Source: an uncultured Bacteroidales bacterium
GTDB lineage: Bacteria > Bacteroidota > Bacteroidia > Bacteroidales > FEN-979
Direction of reading: 5' to 3'
DNA: 36,267 nt
Assembly (NCBI GenBank): GCA_903925275.1
Contig: CAIYES010000031.1
Location: 1 to 36,267 of the forward strand
The notes under the pieces are model-generated. The model made no database searches. It saw only the letters and a list, made by a program, of their open reading frames with translations, and was not told where the DNA came from. Below, piece after piece: positions 26,951 through 34,123 of the stretch (its first letter is position 1; the number at the start of each line of letters is the position of its first letter). Position numbers and translations under genes: made by a program.

Positions 26951-28132
26951 TCACTTCCCGGCTCCTGCGAGCAACCCTTCCAGGTAATGCTGCCCGATGC
27001 CATAAAATTCCTTGATCCTGTTGATATTCTCCAGGATATTCAGTTTATCCGCCGGATTGATGGTTACTTTTCTGCCCACGATCAATAAATTTTTCGGGGT
27101 ATGGTCTGTGGAAATAAATTCAAAAACCCGGGTCTGATAGCCCTGCGACTCCATAATCATGGCGCGAAGACCATCAGTAATGATTTCTGCCTGCCGTTCC
27201 ATCAAAATTCCGTGTTTCAATATATTTTTCAGTTCATTTTTCACCCGGAATTCTTTGCGGATCTGTTTATGGCAGCATGGAGCACAAACAATCAAAGACG
27301 CATGCGAGACGATCCCTCTGAAAATCGCATCATCGGTTGCAGTATCACACGCATGGAGGGCTATGAGAATGTCAATTTTTTCGAGTGGAACCTCAGCAAT
27401 TGTTCCTGTTATGAAACGAAGACTGGAAAATTTTGACTTAGCTGCAATGTCATTTGAAAGGTTCACCAATTCATTCCGAGATTCCACACCTGTCATCGTG
27501 ATTTTTTTTCCGAGAATATTGGTGAGAAAATCATACATGGCAAAGGTAAGGTAACCCTTGCCTGAACCCATATCAACCACATGGAATCCATCGGACAATG
27601 ACAGTTCTCTGATGGTTGGCCCGATCAGTTCAATGTACCTGTTGATCTGTAAGTACTTGTCACTCATTTCGTGGTATACCTCATAGTTTGCATTGAGGAT
27701 GCCCAATTCACGCAGGTAAACGTTCTGTTCAGTGGCAATCACACGTTCCTTTACGTGGTCATGGGCAAAGGAGTCAACAGCTTTCAGTACAGGCCGTGTT
27801 GTTTTTATTTTTGCCTTTCCTCGCTTGGCGATATTTAACTGGATGGTTTCATTGTTTGTAAACAAATCCGCATTGAAGAACTCATCCTCCAGGCTCTTTT
27901 TTATGATAGGAATAGCCTCCTCAAAAGCAAAGTTCTTTGTAATGTCTTTTGTTTTGAAGCGGTACACAAAATTTAACCGTACCCCTTTTTTTATTTCGAC
28001 AATGGTAATGATCGTACTTTTTAATTCAGATGAATGATCACGCTGATTACTTAACACAAGTTTTATCAACGTCTTATCATTGACAATGCGTTTCAGCTTA
28101 TCGAAGAATAGGTTGATTTGTTGATTTTCCAT
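26951..28132 (-). CDS. SAM-dependent methyltransferase (PF13679-like)
   Basis: This 393-residue protein has a C-terminal class I methyltransferase domain with the SAM loop VVDMGSGKGYLTFAMYDFL and the motif LIVCAPCCHKQIR, shared with the PF13679 group (RRNAD1/METTL25/GSTCD-like). The N-terminal 150 residues are a less conserved alpha/beta region. The substrate is probably an RNA or a protein but is not known. It reads toward, and ends 10 bp from, the threonine dehydrogenase gene. The start ATG at 28132 leaves no long upstream extension. Confidence 0.88.
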   Translation of the reverse strand: MENQQINLFFDKLKRIVNDKTLIKLVLSNQRDHSSELKSTIITIVEIKKGVRLNFVYRFKTKDITKNFAFEEAIPIIKKSLEDEFFNADLFTNNETIQLNIAKRGKAKIKTTRPVLKAVDSFAHDHVKERVIATEQNVYLRELGILNANYEVYHEMSDKYLQINRYIELIGPTIRELSLSDGFHVVDMGSGKGYLTFAMYDFLTNILGKKITMTGVESRNELVNLSNDIAAKSKFSSLRFITGTIAEVPLEKIDILIALHACDTATDDAIFRGIVSHASLIVCAPCCHKQIRKEFRVKNELKNILKHGILMERQAEIITDGLRAMIMESQGYQTRVFEFISTDHTPKNLLIVGRKVTINPADKLNILENINRIKEFYGIGQHYLEGLLAGAGK

Positions 28133-28222
28133 GGTCAGTTTTGAATATTAAGTCCAATCGACATTTCATTCTGCCATCAAATCAGGCAGGAACGACAGGG
28201 TGGCGGTAACGGTGGATGCGAA

Positions 28223-28753
28223 TTATTTGACCGGTCTGAAAATCTTGAATTTTCCACGGGTGATGTTTTTCATGTCAATCTCGCTGATGTCTACCTTGCG
28301 ACCCCCAAAACCTGTATTCTGATGTGCCAGGAAATATTCTCCCTTGCCAGTTACCTTATAGATTATAGCCGTATGATGTCCCATTGTTTCGGTATAGTGA
28401 ATTCCGTTTTTATCGTATTTAACGGTAACCCCTTCAAACTGGATGATATCACCCGGGTAAATGCACTGCGTTTGGCAATCGACTTCCTGCCCAAACACAT
28501 AACTGTGGTCCCAGGTAGCATCCAGTAAGTTTAGCGCTTCTGCTGCCACATCCCAGCATTCTCCTCTTCCGACCTTTTTTTTCATATTGGAATTTACGAA
28601 GTGAACCACCCCGAGGTTCAATTCCGGGATGCTGTCGCAACCGATTGAATCAATGGGCACTGCAGAATTATCAGGAAGATCTTTCCCGGCAATTGGGTGG
28701 CAAAAAAACAGAAATCCGACGAAGATGAATGGGCATACAAACAGTAATTTCAT
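28223..28753 (-). CDS. Small exported protein with papain-like/CHAP-like cysteine peptidase pattern
   Basis: The protein has 176 residues if started at the ATG at 28753 (MKLLFVCPFIFVGFLFFCHPIAG), which begins a signal peptide. The longer ORF-track start at 28864 adds 37 unsupported residues. The mature part shows Cys in GRGECWDVAAEAL, His in GHHTAIIY and Asn in AHQNTGFGGRKV, the order of a papain-type or NlpC/CHAP-type catalytic triad, with GDIIQFEGV between. It resembles fungal BBC1/AIM3 cysteine-protease-fold domains and small bacterial BBP7-like proteins. Its substrate could be peptidoglycan peptides, or it may be non-catalytic. Confidence in the fold is moderate and in activity low. Confidence 0.68.
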   Translation of the reverse strand: MKLLFVCPFIFVGFLFFCHPIAGKDLPDNSAVPIDSIGCDSIPELNLGVVHFVNSNMKKKVGRGECWDVAAEALNLLDATWDHSYVFGQEVDCQTQCIYPGDIIQFEGVTVKYDKNGIHYTETMGHHTAIIYKVTGKGEYFLAHQNTGFGGRKVDISEIDMKNITRGKFKIFRPVK

Positions 28754-29124
28754 TGTTTCATTTTTAAATTCGACAGTACAATTTAGTTTCCTTTGACCCG
28801 CCAGAAGCTTACTTACCTGTTCAGGAAGGTAACCATCAGAATCAGTATATAGCCGCTTTTCCAACGAAAGTTGGCAAAATTTTAAAGATCAGTCCATAGA
28901 TGCCCGATCAAAACGCAAGCGGCATAAAAAGTACTTTCCGGATGGGACTCAATCTGCGATTTTTCCAGAATCAAACTTACATAATAATTGCGATTCATAA
29001 CGTACCAAATAAAAATCACTTTGGATATTTCGAAGATGGTACACCGGATTGACTTGAAAAGCCAAGCCACCGGTTTAAAGTAAAAACCACATAATACAGA
29101 TATTTAAATAGTTATGAATCGACA

Positions 29125-29141
29125 TGTTGAATAATGCAACA
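29125..29141. promoter_or_regulatory. 17-bp dyad, candidate NtrC-type enhancer site 1
   Basis: TGTTGAATAATGCAACA is a palindrome with one mismatched pair. It differs from site 2 at only two symmetric positions. It lies about 200 bp before the predicted start of transcription, where bacterial enhancer-binding proteins commonly bind. Confidence 0.6.
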
Positions 29142-29144
29142 GGT

Positions 29145-29159
29145 GTATATAAAATATAC
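29145..29159. promoter_or_regulatory. 15-bp AT-rich dyad 1 (GTATAT-AAA-ATATAC)
   Basis: GTATATAAAATATAC has perfect 6-bp arms around AAA and follows the first 17-bp dyad by 3 bp. Its near reverse complement lies at 29240-29254. It may be a second protein's site or part of a composite enhancer. Confidence 0.45.
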
Positions 29160-29213
29160 AATACGTGCAATATATCTGATAAACAGAACGTTGCATGAAG
29201 TTTTCCATGAAGT

Positions 29214-29230
29214 TGTTTAATAATTCAACA
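29214..29230. promoter_or_regulatory. 17-bp dyad, candidate NtrC-type enhancer site 2
   Basis: TGTTTAATAATTCAACA matches site 1 at 15 of 17 positions, with the two differences symmetric (G/T and G/T) so dyad character is kept. The centres of sites 1 and 2 are 89 bp apart. It lies about 110 bp before the predicted transcription start. Confidence 0.6.
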
Positions 29231-29239
29231 GTTCGCCGT

Positions 29240-29254
29240 GTATATTTTATAAAC
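29240..29254. promoter_or_regulatory. 15-bp AT-rich dyad 2 (GTATAT-TTT-ATAAAC)
   Basis: GTATATTTTATAAAC is an imperfect dyad whose reverse complement differs at one position from dyad 1 (29145-29159). It follows the second 17-bp dyad by 9 bp. Confidence 0.4.
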
Positions 29255-29306
29255 ACTCATCATGTTAAATGATTGATAAACAGCTAGATATAACCTGTTT
29301 TGTCCT

Positions 29307-29322
29307 TTGGCACTATTATTGA
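29307..29322 (+). promoter_or_regulatory. Sigma54-type promoter of the redox operon
   Basis: TTGGCACTATTATTGA fits the sigma54 pattern TGGCAC-N5-TTGC with GG (-24) and the second dinucleotide (-12) separated by exactly 10 bp; the -12 reads GA instead of GC. It lies 34 bp before the ATG at 29357. Support comes from the upstream dyads and from the NtrC-family regulator encoded at the end of the cluster. Confidence 0.6.
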
Positions 29323-29356
29323 AAGACTGAATTCATTACATAAAATAAATAAGATT

Positions 29357-31051
29357 ATGAAAACCAGTATCTTTTTATTCATCGGATTGTTACTGCTGAG
29401 CTGCAGCGCCGTGAATAGCCAGGAAGTAGCTGCAAAAGCCAGCAGCCTGCCAGAGGGAACCATCAATGTTGTGAGTTCGCCGGATCTATATAGCCTGACA
29501 ATGAAATGGGCGGGAGAATACAACCGTTTAAACCCGAAAGTGAAGATTCAGGTAACACAGGGAACAGAAGCAGGGATAGCATCCATGCTGAAATCAGGCT
29601 CGGGCATCGGCTTCGTTTCAAATGAATCTGATCCTGCACTCCACAGTGAATCAGCTTTAAATATGGTGGTTGGACGGGATGTAATCGTGTCGGTGATGAA
29701 TTCAAAAAATCCTTTTCTGGATGAAATTAATCAGAAAGGTATCTCGCCGGCAGCTTTCGCAAGGATTATTGAAAGCCCTGATAAGGTGACCTGGGGAGAC
29801 ATCCTGGGAACCGGGCAGAATGTGCCTGTTCACTGCTATATTGTGAACGATGCTTCAGTAATCACGGGAGTGGAGAATTTTTTAAAAGCAAACCAGCATA
29901 TGGTCAATGCCTTGATGGTGGAAAGCGGAGCCGAGATGACGGCCGCACTGCAGAAGGATCCGAATGCAATCGGTTTTTGCAGTATGGTCAGCATACTTGA
30001 TGCAAATAATCAAAAAATGGCCGAAAACATTAAATTGTTGCCGATCGATAAAAACGGGAACGGGAATATTGATTACATGGAGAAAATATATGGTGACCTC
30101 CAGTCTTTCTCACGGGGTGTCTGGATTGGAAAATATCCAAAAACTTTATCGGGAAATATCTATGCCGTTTCTGCGATTGAACCTGCTAATGAAAATGAAA
30201 CAGCTTTTCTTACATGGGTACTCACAGATGGGCAGCAGTTTCTGAACCTGCAAGGCTTCAGCGACCTCGTAAGCAGTGAAAGACAGACACAATTGGATAA
30301 GTTGACCTATAAGCCGGATACGACTGAGGCCAGTATGTATAATTGGTACAACATTCTGAAAGTGACCCTGCTGATAATCCTCGCGTTCGCGGTAATCGGG
30401 TTCATAGTGGATATGATGGTCAGAACCAGGAGAAGGAAAACGGTTGTTCTTCCGGATTCGGCTTACACACCTTCGCCTTTGTTTGATGAGGAATCAGTGA
30501 TTGTGCCTAAAGGACTTTATTTTGACAAGACCCATACTTGGGCATTCATGGAAAAGGATGGCAAGGTAAAAATTGGCATCGATGACTTCCTTCAGCATAT
30601 CACAGGCCCCATATCCGGAATCGGAATGAAACCTGCCGGGGTGAAGTTAAAAAAAGGAGACCCATTGCTTACCATTCTCCAAAAAGGAAAGCATCTGCTT
30701 ATTTATTCTCCGGTTTCGGGAACCATATCTGACTACAACCACAACCTGTCGACACAATCATCCGCACTCAATGCTGCTCCCTATTCTGACGGATGGGTCT
30801 ATACGATAGAGCCGACAAACTGGTTGAGGGAAATACAGTTTTTAATCACGGCAGACAAATACAGAACATGGTTAAAAGATGAATTTTCGAGGCTCAAGGA
30901 TTTTTTTGCAACAGCTTTAACAATCCACACACCTGAATATGCTCAGGTTGTAATGCAGGATGGCGGTGTTCTGAGTGACAATATCCTTGCTGAACTCGGT
31001 CCCAAGGTATGGGAAGATTTTCAAACGAAATTTATTGATAATGCACGATAA
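29357..31051 (+). CDS. PstS-like periplasmic domain - TM - GcvH-like domain fusion protein
   Basis: The 564-residue protein starts at ATG 29357 (MKTSIFLFIGLLLLSCSAV), a signal with a possible lipobox LLSC; the ORF-track start at 29300 lies within the promoter. Residues of about 35-315 are a PBP-like domain related to phosphate-type binding proteins (INVVSSPDLYSLTMKWAGEY; SGSGIGFVSNESD). A membrane helix (about 333-352) is followed by RTRRRK, putting the next part in the cytoplasm. Residues of about 375-500 form a GcvH/lipoyl-type domain (FDKTHTWAFMEKDGKVKIGIDD; YSPVSGTI; DGWVYTIEP). The lipoyl Lys position aligns with Gly444 between Lys443 and Lys445. A 65-residue tail (MQDGGVLSDNILAEL) is shared with the gene at 33232. 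It leads a four-gene operon. Function is unknown; the domain set suggests sensing or shuttling for the membrane redox complex. Confidence 0.8.
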   Translation: MKTSIFLFIGLLLLSCSAVNSQEVAAKASSLPEGTINVVSSPDLYSLTMKWAGEYNRLNPKVKIQVTQGTEAGIASMLKSGSGIGFVSNESDPALHSESALNMVVGRDVIVSVMNSKNPFLDEINQKGISPAAFARIIESPDKVTWGDILGTGQNVPVHCYIVNDASVITGVENFLKANQHMVNALMVESGAEMTAALQKDPNAIGFCSMVSILDANNQKMAENIKLLPIDKNGNGNIDYMEKIYGDLQSFSRGVWIGKYPKTLSGNIYAVSAIEPANENETAFLTWVLTDGQQFLNLQGFSDLVSSERQTQLDKLTYKPDTTEASMYNWYNILKVTLLIILAFAVIGFIVDMMVRTRRRKTVVLPDSAYTPSPLFDEESVIVPKGLYFDKTHTWAFMEKDGKVKIGIDDFLQHITGPISGIGMKPAGVKLKKGDPLLTILQKGKHLLIYSPVSGTISDYNHNLSTQSSALNAAPYSDGWVYTIEPTNWLREIQFLITADKYRTWLKDEFSRLKDFFATALTIHTPEYAQVVMQDGGVLSDNILAELGPKVWEDFQTKFIDNAR

Positions 31052-31098
31052 CCATTGATTTATTCAGGAAACATTCATCATACTAAAAAACTGAAGTT

Positions 31099-31965
31099 AT
31101 GGGCATTAACCGACGAGGCTTTTTTAAACTGCTGGGCGTTGCAGGGGCCACGCTTGCCATTGGAAATGAAACAAATGCTTCGCCGCAAGGTAAAAGCGAC
31201 GTAGAATTCTACGGAATTTTATATGATGCTTCACGCTGTAAGGGTTGCCGGGGGTGCGAATATGATTGTGAAGAAGCACATAATTTACCTGAACCATTGC
31301 CTTCAAACAAGATCGCAGCAATACGCAAAACGAATGAAACCTGCAATACCGTTGTCAATACGTATAATACAACGAAAGGTAAGGTGTTTGTTAAACGTCA
31401 GTGTATGCATTGCAACGAACCTGCCTGTGTTGCCGCCTGCCTGACCAAGGCCATGCATAAAACAAAAATGGGGCCGGTTACCTGGGATGGCAATAAATGC
31501 ATGGGCTGCCGGTATTGCATGGTTTCCTGTCCGTGGGATATGCCGAAATTCGAATATCACAGTGCAAACCCGAAAATTCAGAAGTGTGATATGTGTTTCA
31601 GCAGACTAAAAACCGGCGACAGTCCTGCCTGTGCATTTAATTGCCCGAATGAAGCACTGTTATACGGAAAACGCAGGGATTTGATTAAGGAAGCACACCG
31701 AAGGATATTTGAAAAACCGGATCTTTATTTCGATCACGTTTATGGCGAACATGAAGCCGGAGGAACGGGATGGCTTTATGTGTCGCCTGTACCGTTTGAG
31801 CAATTAGGCATGAACACATCCCTTCAGCAATCATCCTATCCGGCACTGACAAAAGGGTTTCTGTATAGTGTCCCATCTGTATTTGTTTTAGTTCCGGCAC
31901 TCTTATTAGGAATTCAGCAGGCAACAAAAAAGGATTCCCTTAACAACGATAAAGAAGATGAATAA
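31099..31965 (+). CDS. Tat-exported four-cluster [4Fe-4S] protein, HybA-like
   Basis: This 288-residue iron-sulfur protein has a twin-arginine signal (NRRGFFKLLG, Arg5-Arg6). Sixteen cysteines form four [4Fe-4S] motifs: CKGCRGCEYDC (Cys47-57), CMHCNEPACVAAC, CMGCRYCMVSC and CDMCFSRLKTGDSPACAFNC. This is the DMSO reductase-B/HybA/DsrO type of electron-transfer subunit. A C-terminal hydrophobic helix (SVPSVFVLVPALLLGI) anchors it to the membrane from the periplasm, as in HybA of hydrogenase 2. The next gene overlaps by 8 bp and encodes the membrane partner. It would carry electrons between the quinone-linked NrfD/HybB subunit and a periplasmic partner that is not encoded here. Confidence 0.93.
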   Translation: MGINRRGFFKLLGVAGATLAIGNETNASPQGKSDVEFYGILYDASRCKGCRGCEYDCEEAHNLPEPLPSNKIAAIRKTNETCNTVVNTYNTTKGKVFVKRQCMHCNEPACVAACLTKAMHKTKMGPVTWDGNKCMGCRYCMVSCPWDMPKFEYHSANPKIQKCDMCFSRLKTGDSPACAFNCPNEALLYGKRRDLIKEAHRRIFEKPDLYFDHVYGEHEAGGTGWLYVSPVPFEQLGMNTSLQQSSYPALTKGFLYSVPSVFVLVPALLLGIQQATKKDSLNNDKEDE

Positions 31966-33184
31966 CAACAATCCGGTTCCGGCAGATTATGATGGTAAAT
32001 CCATCTGGAAGTTCCTGGTAAGTGAATTTAAGCCCAAAGGGAAATTCCTGACTCCTTTTAATGTTATCTCGATCCCAATTATGATTCTGGGTGTGGTACT
32101 GATCATCTTTCGTTTCTGGAAGGGAATAGGTTCCATTACAAATCTGACCCAGGAAATCCCATGGGGCTTATGGATAGGGTTTGATGTGGTTACCGGGGTT
32201 GCTTTTGCAGGTGGCGCCTATGTGATAACGTTTATGGTGTATATCCTGAACATGCATAAGTACCATTCTATTGTCAGAATCACGGTGTTGAACGGCTTCC
32301 TTGCCTATGTGTTTTACGCCGGTGCCCTGCTCCTCGACCTGGGGCGCCCCTGGCATGTGATAAATCCTGTTATCGGAAACAGTTTCGGAACCAGTTCGGT
32401 ATTGTTCCTGGTCGCATGGCACTTTCTGCTTTATATGATCGCCCAACTGATCGAATTTTCACCGGTTATTGCAGAATGGCTTGGCGCCAGGCGTGCACGA
32501 AAGATACTTTCGGGAATGACCGTTGCAGCCGTTATCTTCGGGATTACTTTGTCTACACTGCATCAGTCGGGACTGGGCGCTCTTTACCTCATGGCAAAAG
32601 ATAAGATACATCCGCTCTGGTATTCCGAATTTATCCCGATCATGTTTTTTGTATCCAGTATTTTTGCCGGGCTTTCGATGGTAATTTTCGAAGGAAGCAT
32701 CAGCCACAAAGTTTTTTTCAGCCAGATCAGTGAAAAAAACCACAAGGCACAGCGCGGGATAATCCATGGACTGGCAAAAATCTGTGCCGGTGCCATGTTT
32801 GCCTACTTTTTCCTGCAGATGCTCGTCTTTATTCACGGGCAGCGCTGGGAACTTTTAAATACAGGGATGGGCTATTGGTTTCTCCTCGAAATGCTGGGGT
32901 TTGTCATGTTGCCCATGATGCTCTTTGTTTACAGTTACCGCCGAAACAACCTCCTGCTGATACGTGTTGCTGCCATCCTGACCATGCTCGGAGTCATCCT
33001 GAACAGGCTGAATGTAACGGTAATTGGATTCAGATGGGATATGGCCATACGGTATGTGCCGTCATGGATGGAAGTTGTGGTTACCCTGACAGTAATTTTT
33101 ACAGAAATTTGGATATTCAGGTGGGTTATTAACCGCATGCCGGTTTTACGGGATGCCCCATCCTGGACAAATGATCAACAATAA
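31958..33184 (+). CDS. HybB/NrfD-type integral membrane quinone-reactive subunit
   Basis: This 408-residue polytopic membrane protein (about ten helices) belongs to the NrfD/PsrC superfamily, closest in pattern to HybB of hydrogenase 2. Landmarks are EIPWGLWIGFDVVTGVAFAGGAYV, LDLGRPWHV, STLHQSGLGALYL and FTEIWIFRWVINRMPVL. Such subunits exchange electrons with menaquinone or ubiquinone and may couple this to proton movement. Its start codon overlaps the stop of the iron-sulfur gene by 8 bp, a sign of translational coupling and a fixed complex. No hydrogenase large/small subunit, Mo enzyme or cytochrome c lies next to it, which is unusual. Confidence 0.92.
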   Translation: MNNNNPVPADYDGKSIWKFLVSEFKPKGKFLTPFNVISIPIMILGVVLIIFRFWKGIGSITNLTQEIPWGLWIGFDVVTGVAFAGGAYVITFMVYILNMHKYHSIVRITVLNGFLAYVFYAGALLLDLGRPWHVINPVIGNSFGTSSVLFLVAWHFLLYMIAQLIEFSPVIAEWLGARRARKILSGMTVAAVIFGITLSTLHQSGLGALYLMAKDKIHPLWYSEFIPIMFFVSSIFAGLSMVIFEGSISHKVFFSQISEKNHKAQRGIIHGLAKICAGAMFAYFFLQMLVFIHGQRWELLNTGMGYWFLLEMLGFVMLPMMLFVYSYRRNNLLLIRVAAILTMLGVILNRLNVTVIGFRWDMAIRYVPSWMEVVVTLTVIFTEIWIFRWVINRMPVLRDAPSWTNDQQ

Positions 33185-33196
33185 ATTAACCAGGAG

Positions 33197-33212
33197 TCAC
33201 CGATTACGGTGA
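33197..33212 (+). other. Small hairpin between the NrfD and GcvH-like genes
   Basis: TCACCG-ATTA-CGGTGA forms a 6-bp stem with a four-base loop in the 47-bp gap. It has no T-run, so it is more likely an RNA-processing or stability element than a terminator. Confidence 0.35.
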
Positions 33213-33231
33213 TTACATAAAAATTAGACAT

Positions 33232-33954
33232 ATGGACGGATTTAGTTATTCTGATATTTTTGCTACTAAAGGCGTAGAATATCTGATCATCATCGCTTTC
33301 CTGGCAATGCTGATCCCTTTTTCGGTTATTTTGAACAAACAGATGAAAATAACAACGCAGATCAAACAGGTACTGGGAAATCTTTCAGCCGGTATTTTAA
33401 GAATTCCCCAGGGATTGTTTTACTCCAAAAATCACACCTGGATGTTTATGGAAAAATCAGGTGCTGCAAAAGTGGGGCTGGATGATCTATTGCTACATGT
33501 TACCGGCGAGGTGAAAATAAGCAAACTTAAAAATCCCGGAGAAATGATCAATAAAGGAGAGTTATTGACCGAGATTGATCAGAATGGCAAACAACTCAGG
33601 ATATTTTCACCTGTTTCCGGAAAAATCATAGAGACAAACGAACGGCTGAGTGAGAACCCCGGCACGATGAATGAGGATCCTTATGGCAAAGGGTGGATTT
33701 ACAAAATTAAACCCTCTGATTGGATTTCAGAAGCAAAGTCCTGTTATTTTGCCGAAGAGGCAACAATCTGGTCAGCAAAAGAACTTGAAAGGTTCAGGGA
33801 TTTCCTGGCAGTGACCATGAAAAACCACTCACCCGAAACCGCCATGGTTATTTTGCAGGATGGTGGTGAATTATGCGATCATACACTTGCAGCATTACCC
33901 GATGAAATATGGAAGGATTTCCAGAAAGAATTTCTAAATCTCTACCGGATATAG
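33232..33954 (+). CDS. Membrane-anchored GcvH-like protein, paralogue of the first operon gene's C-terminal half
   Basis: This 240-residue protein has one N-terminal membrane helix (about 16-36, EYLIIIAFLAMLIPFSVIL) followed by basic residues, so its body is cytoplasmic. Residues of about 60-170 are a GcvH/lipoyl-type domain (YSKNHTWMFMEKSG; VGLDDLLLHVTGEV; FSPVSGKI; NEDPYGKGWIYKIKPSDW). The lipoyl Lys position is Gly, with Lys one place later (NGKQL). The tail MVILQDGGELCDHTLAALPDEIWKDFQ matches that of the gene at 29357. It is therefore a paralogue without the periplasmic domain. True GcvH proteins of glycine cleavage are soluble and have Lys at the exact position, so a role in glycine cleavage is unlikely. 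It is the last gene before an intrinsic terminator. Confidence 0.85.
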   Translation: MDGFSYSDIFATKGVEYLIIIAFLAMLIPFSVILNKQMKITTQIKQVLGNLSAGILRIPQGLFYSKNHTWMFMEKSGAAKVGLDDLLLHVTGEVKISKLKNPGEMINKGELLTEIDQNGKQLRIFSPVSGKIIETNERLSENPGTMNEDPYGKGWIYKIKPSDWISEAKSCYFAEEATIWSAKELERFRDFLAVTMKNHSPETAMVILQDGGELCDHTLAALPDEIWKDFQKEFLNLYRI

Positions 33955-34025
33955 AAGCCCGGCAAATGATTGCGAATATCCTTCTTACAATTGCTATCCC
34001 TGATTCGGGGAAAATATAAGATTTT

Positions 34026-34055
34026 AAAAACTGGTGTCAGATCACCAGTTTTTTT
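34026..34055 (+). terminator. Intrinsic terminator of the redox operon
   Basis: CTGGTG-TCAGAT-CACCAG forms a strong stem, extended by AAAAA on the left and a run of seven T on the right (AAAAACTGGTG ... CACCAGTTTTTTT). It lies about 70 bp after the GcvH-like gene and separates the operon from the sensor kinase gene. Confidence 0.88.
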
Positions 34056-34123
34056 GTATTTTGCAATGAAATATAACATGGTAATTATTAGCGGTTAATC
34101 GACACTCAATAAAAGTGGTTCCT

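Larger units (their letters stand above)
28754..29356. other. 603-bp intergenic region holding the control region of the redox operon
   Basis: No credible gene is present; the 62-aa minus-strand ORF at 28882-29070 has no recognisable domain and poor coding character. The right half (29125-29330) holds two 17-bp dyads, two 15-bp AT-rich dyads, a repeated TGATAAACAG and the sigma54-like promoter, listed separately. The left half is AT-rich and unstructured and probably contains the promoter of the minus-strand gene. Confidence 0.6.

Noticed and set aside
28882-29070. 62-aa minus-strand ORF
   Set aside because: No domain, no supported start, and AT-rich composition typical of the surrounding non-coding region.
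29357-31051. Phosphate ABC transporter (Pst) system
   Set aside because: Only a PstS-like domain is present; no PstA, PstB, PstC or PhoU gene is adjacent and the domain is fused to a GcvH-like half.
33232-33954. Glycine cleavage H protein
   Set aside because: It is membrane-anchored, has Gly at the lipoyl-lysine position, carries an extra C-terminal region, and no gcvT or gcvP is near.
34056-34123. TAnnTTTG promoter for the haem kinase gene
   Set aside because: TATTTTG after the terminator lacks one base of the -7 consensus spacing and no -33 element is seen, so it is not listed as a feature.
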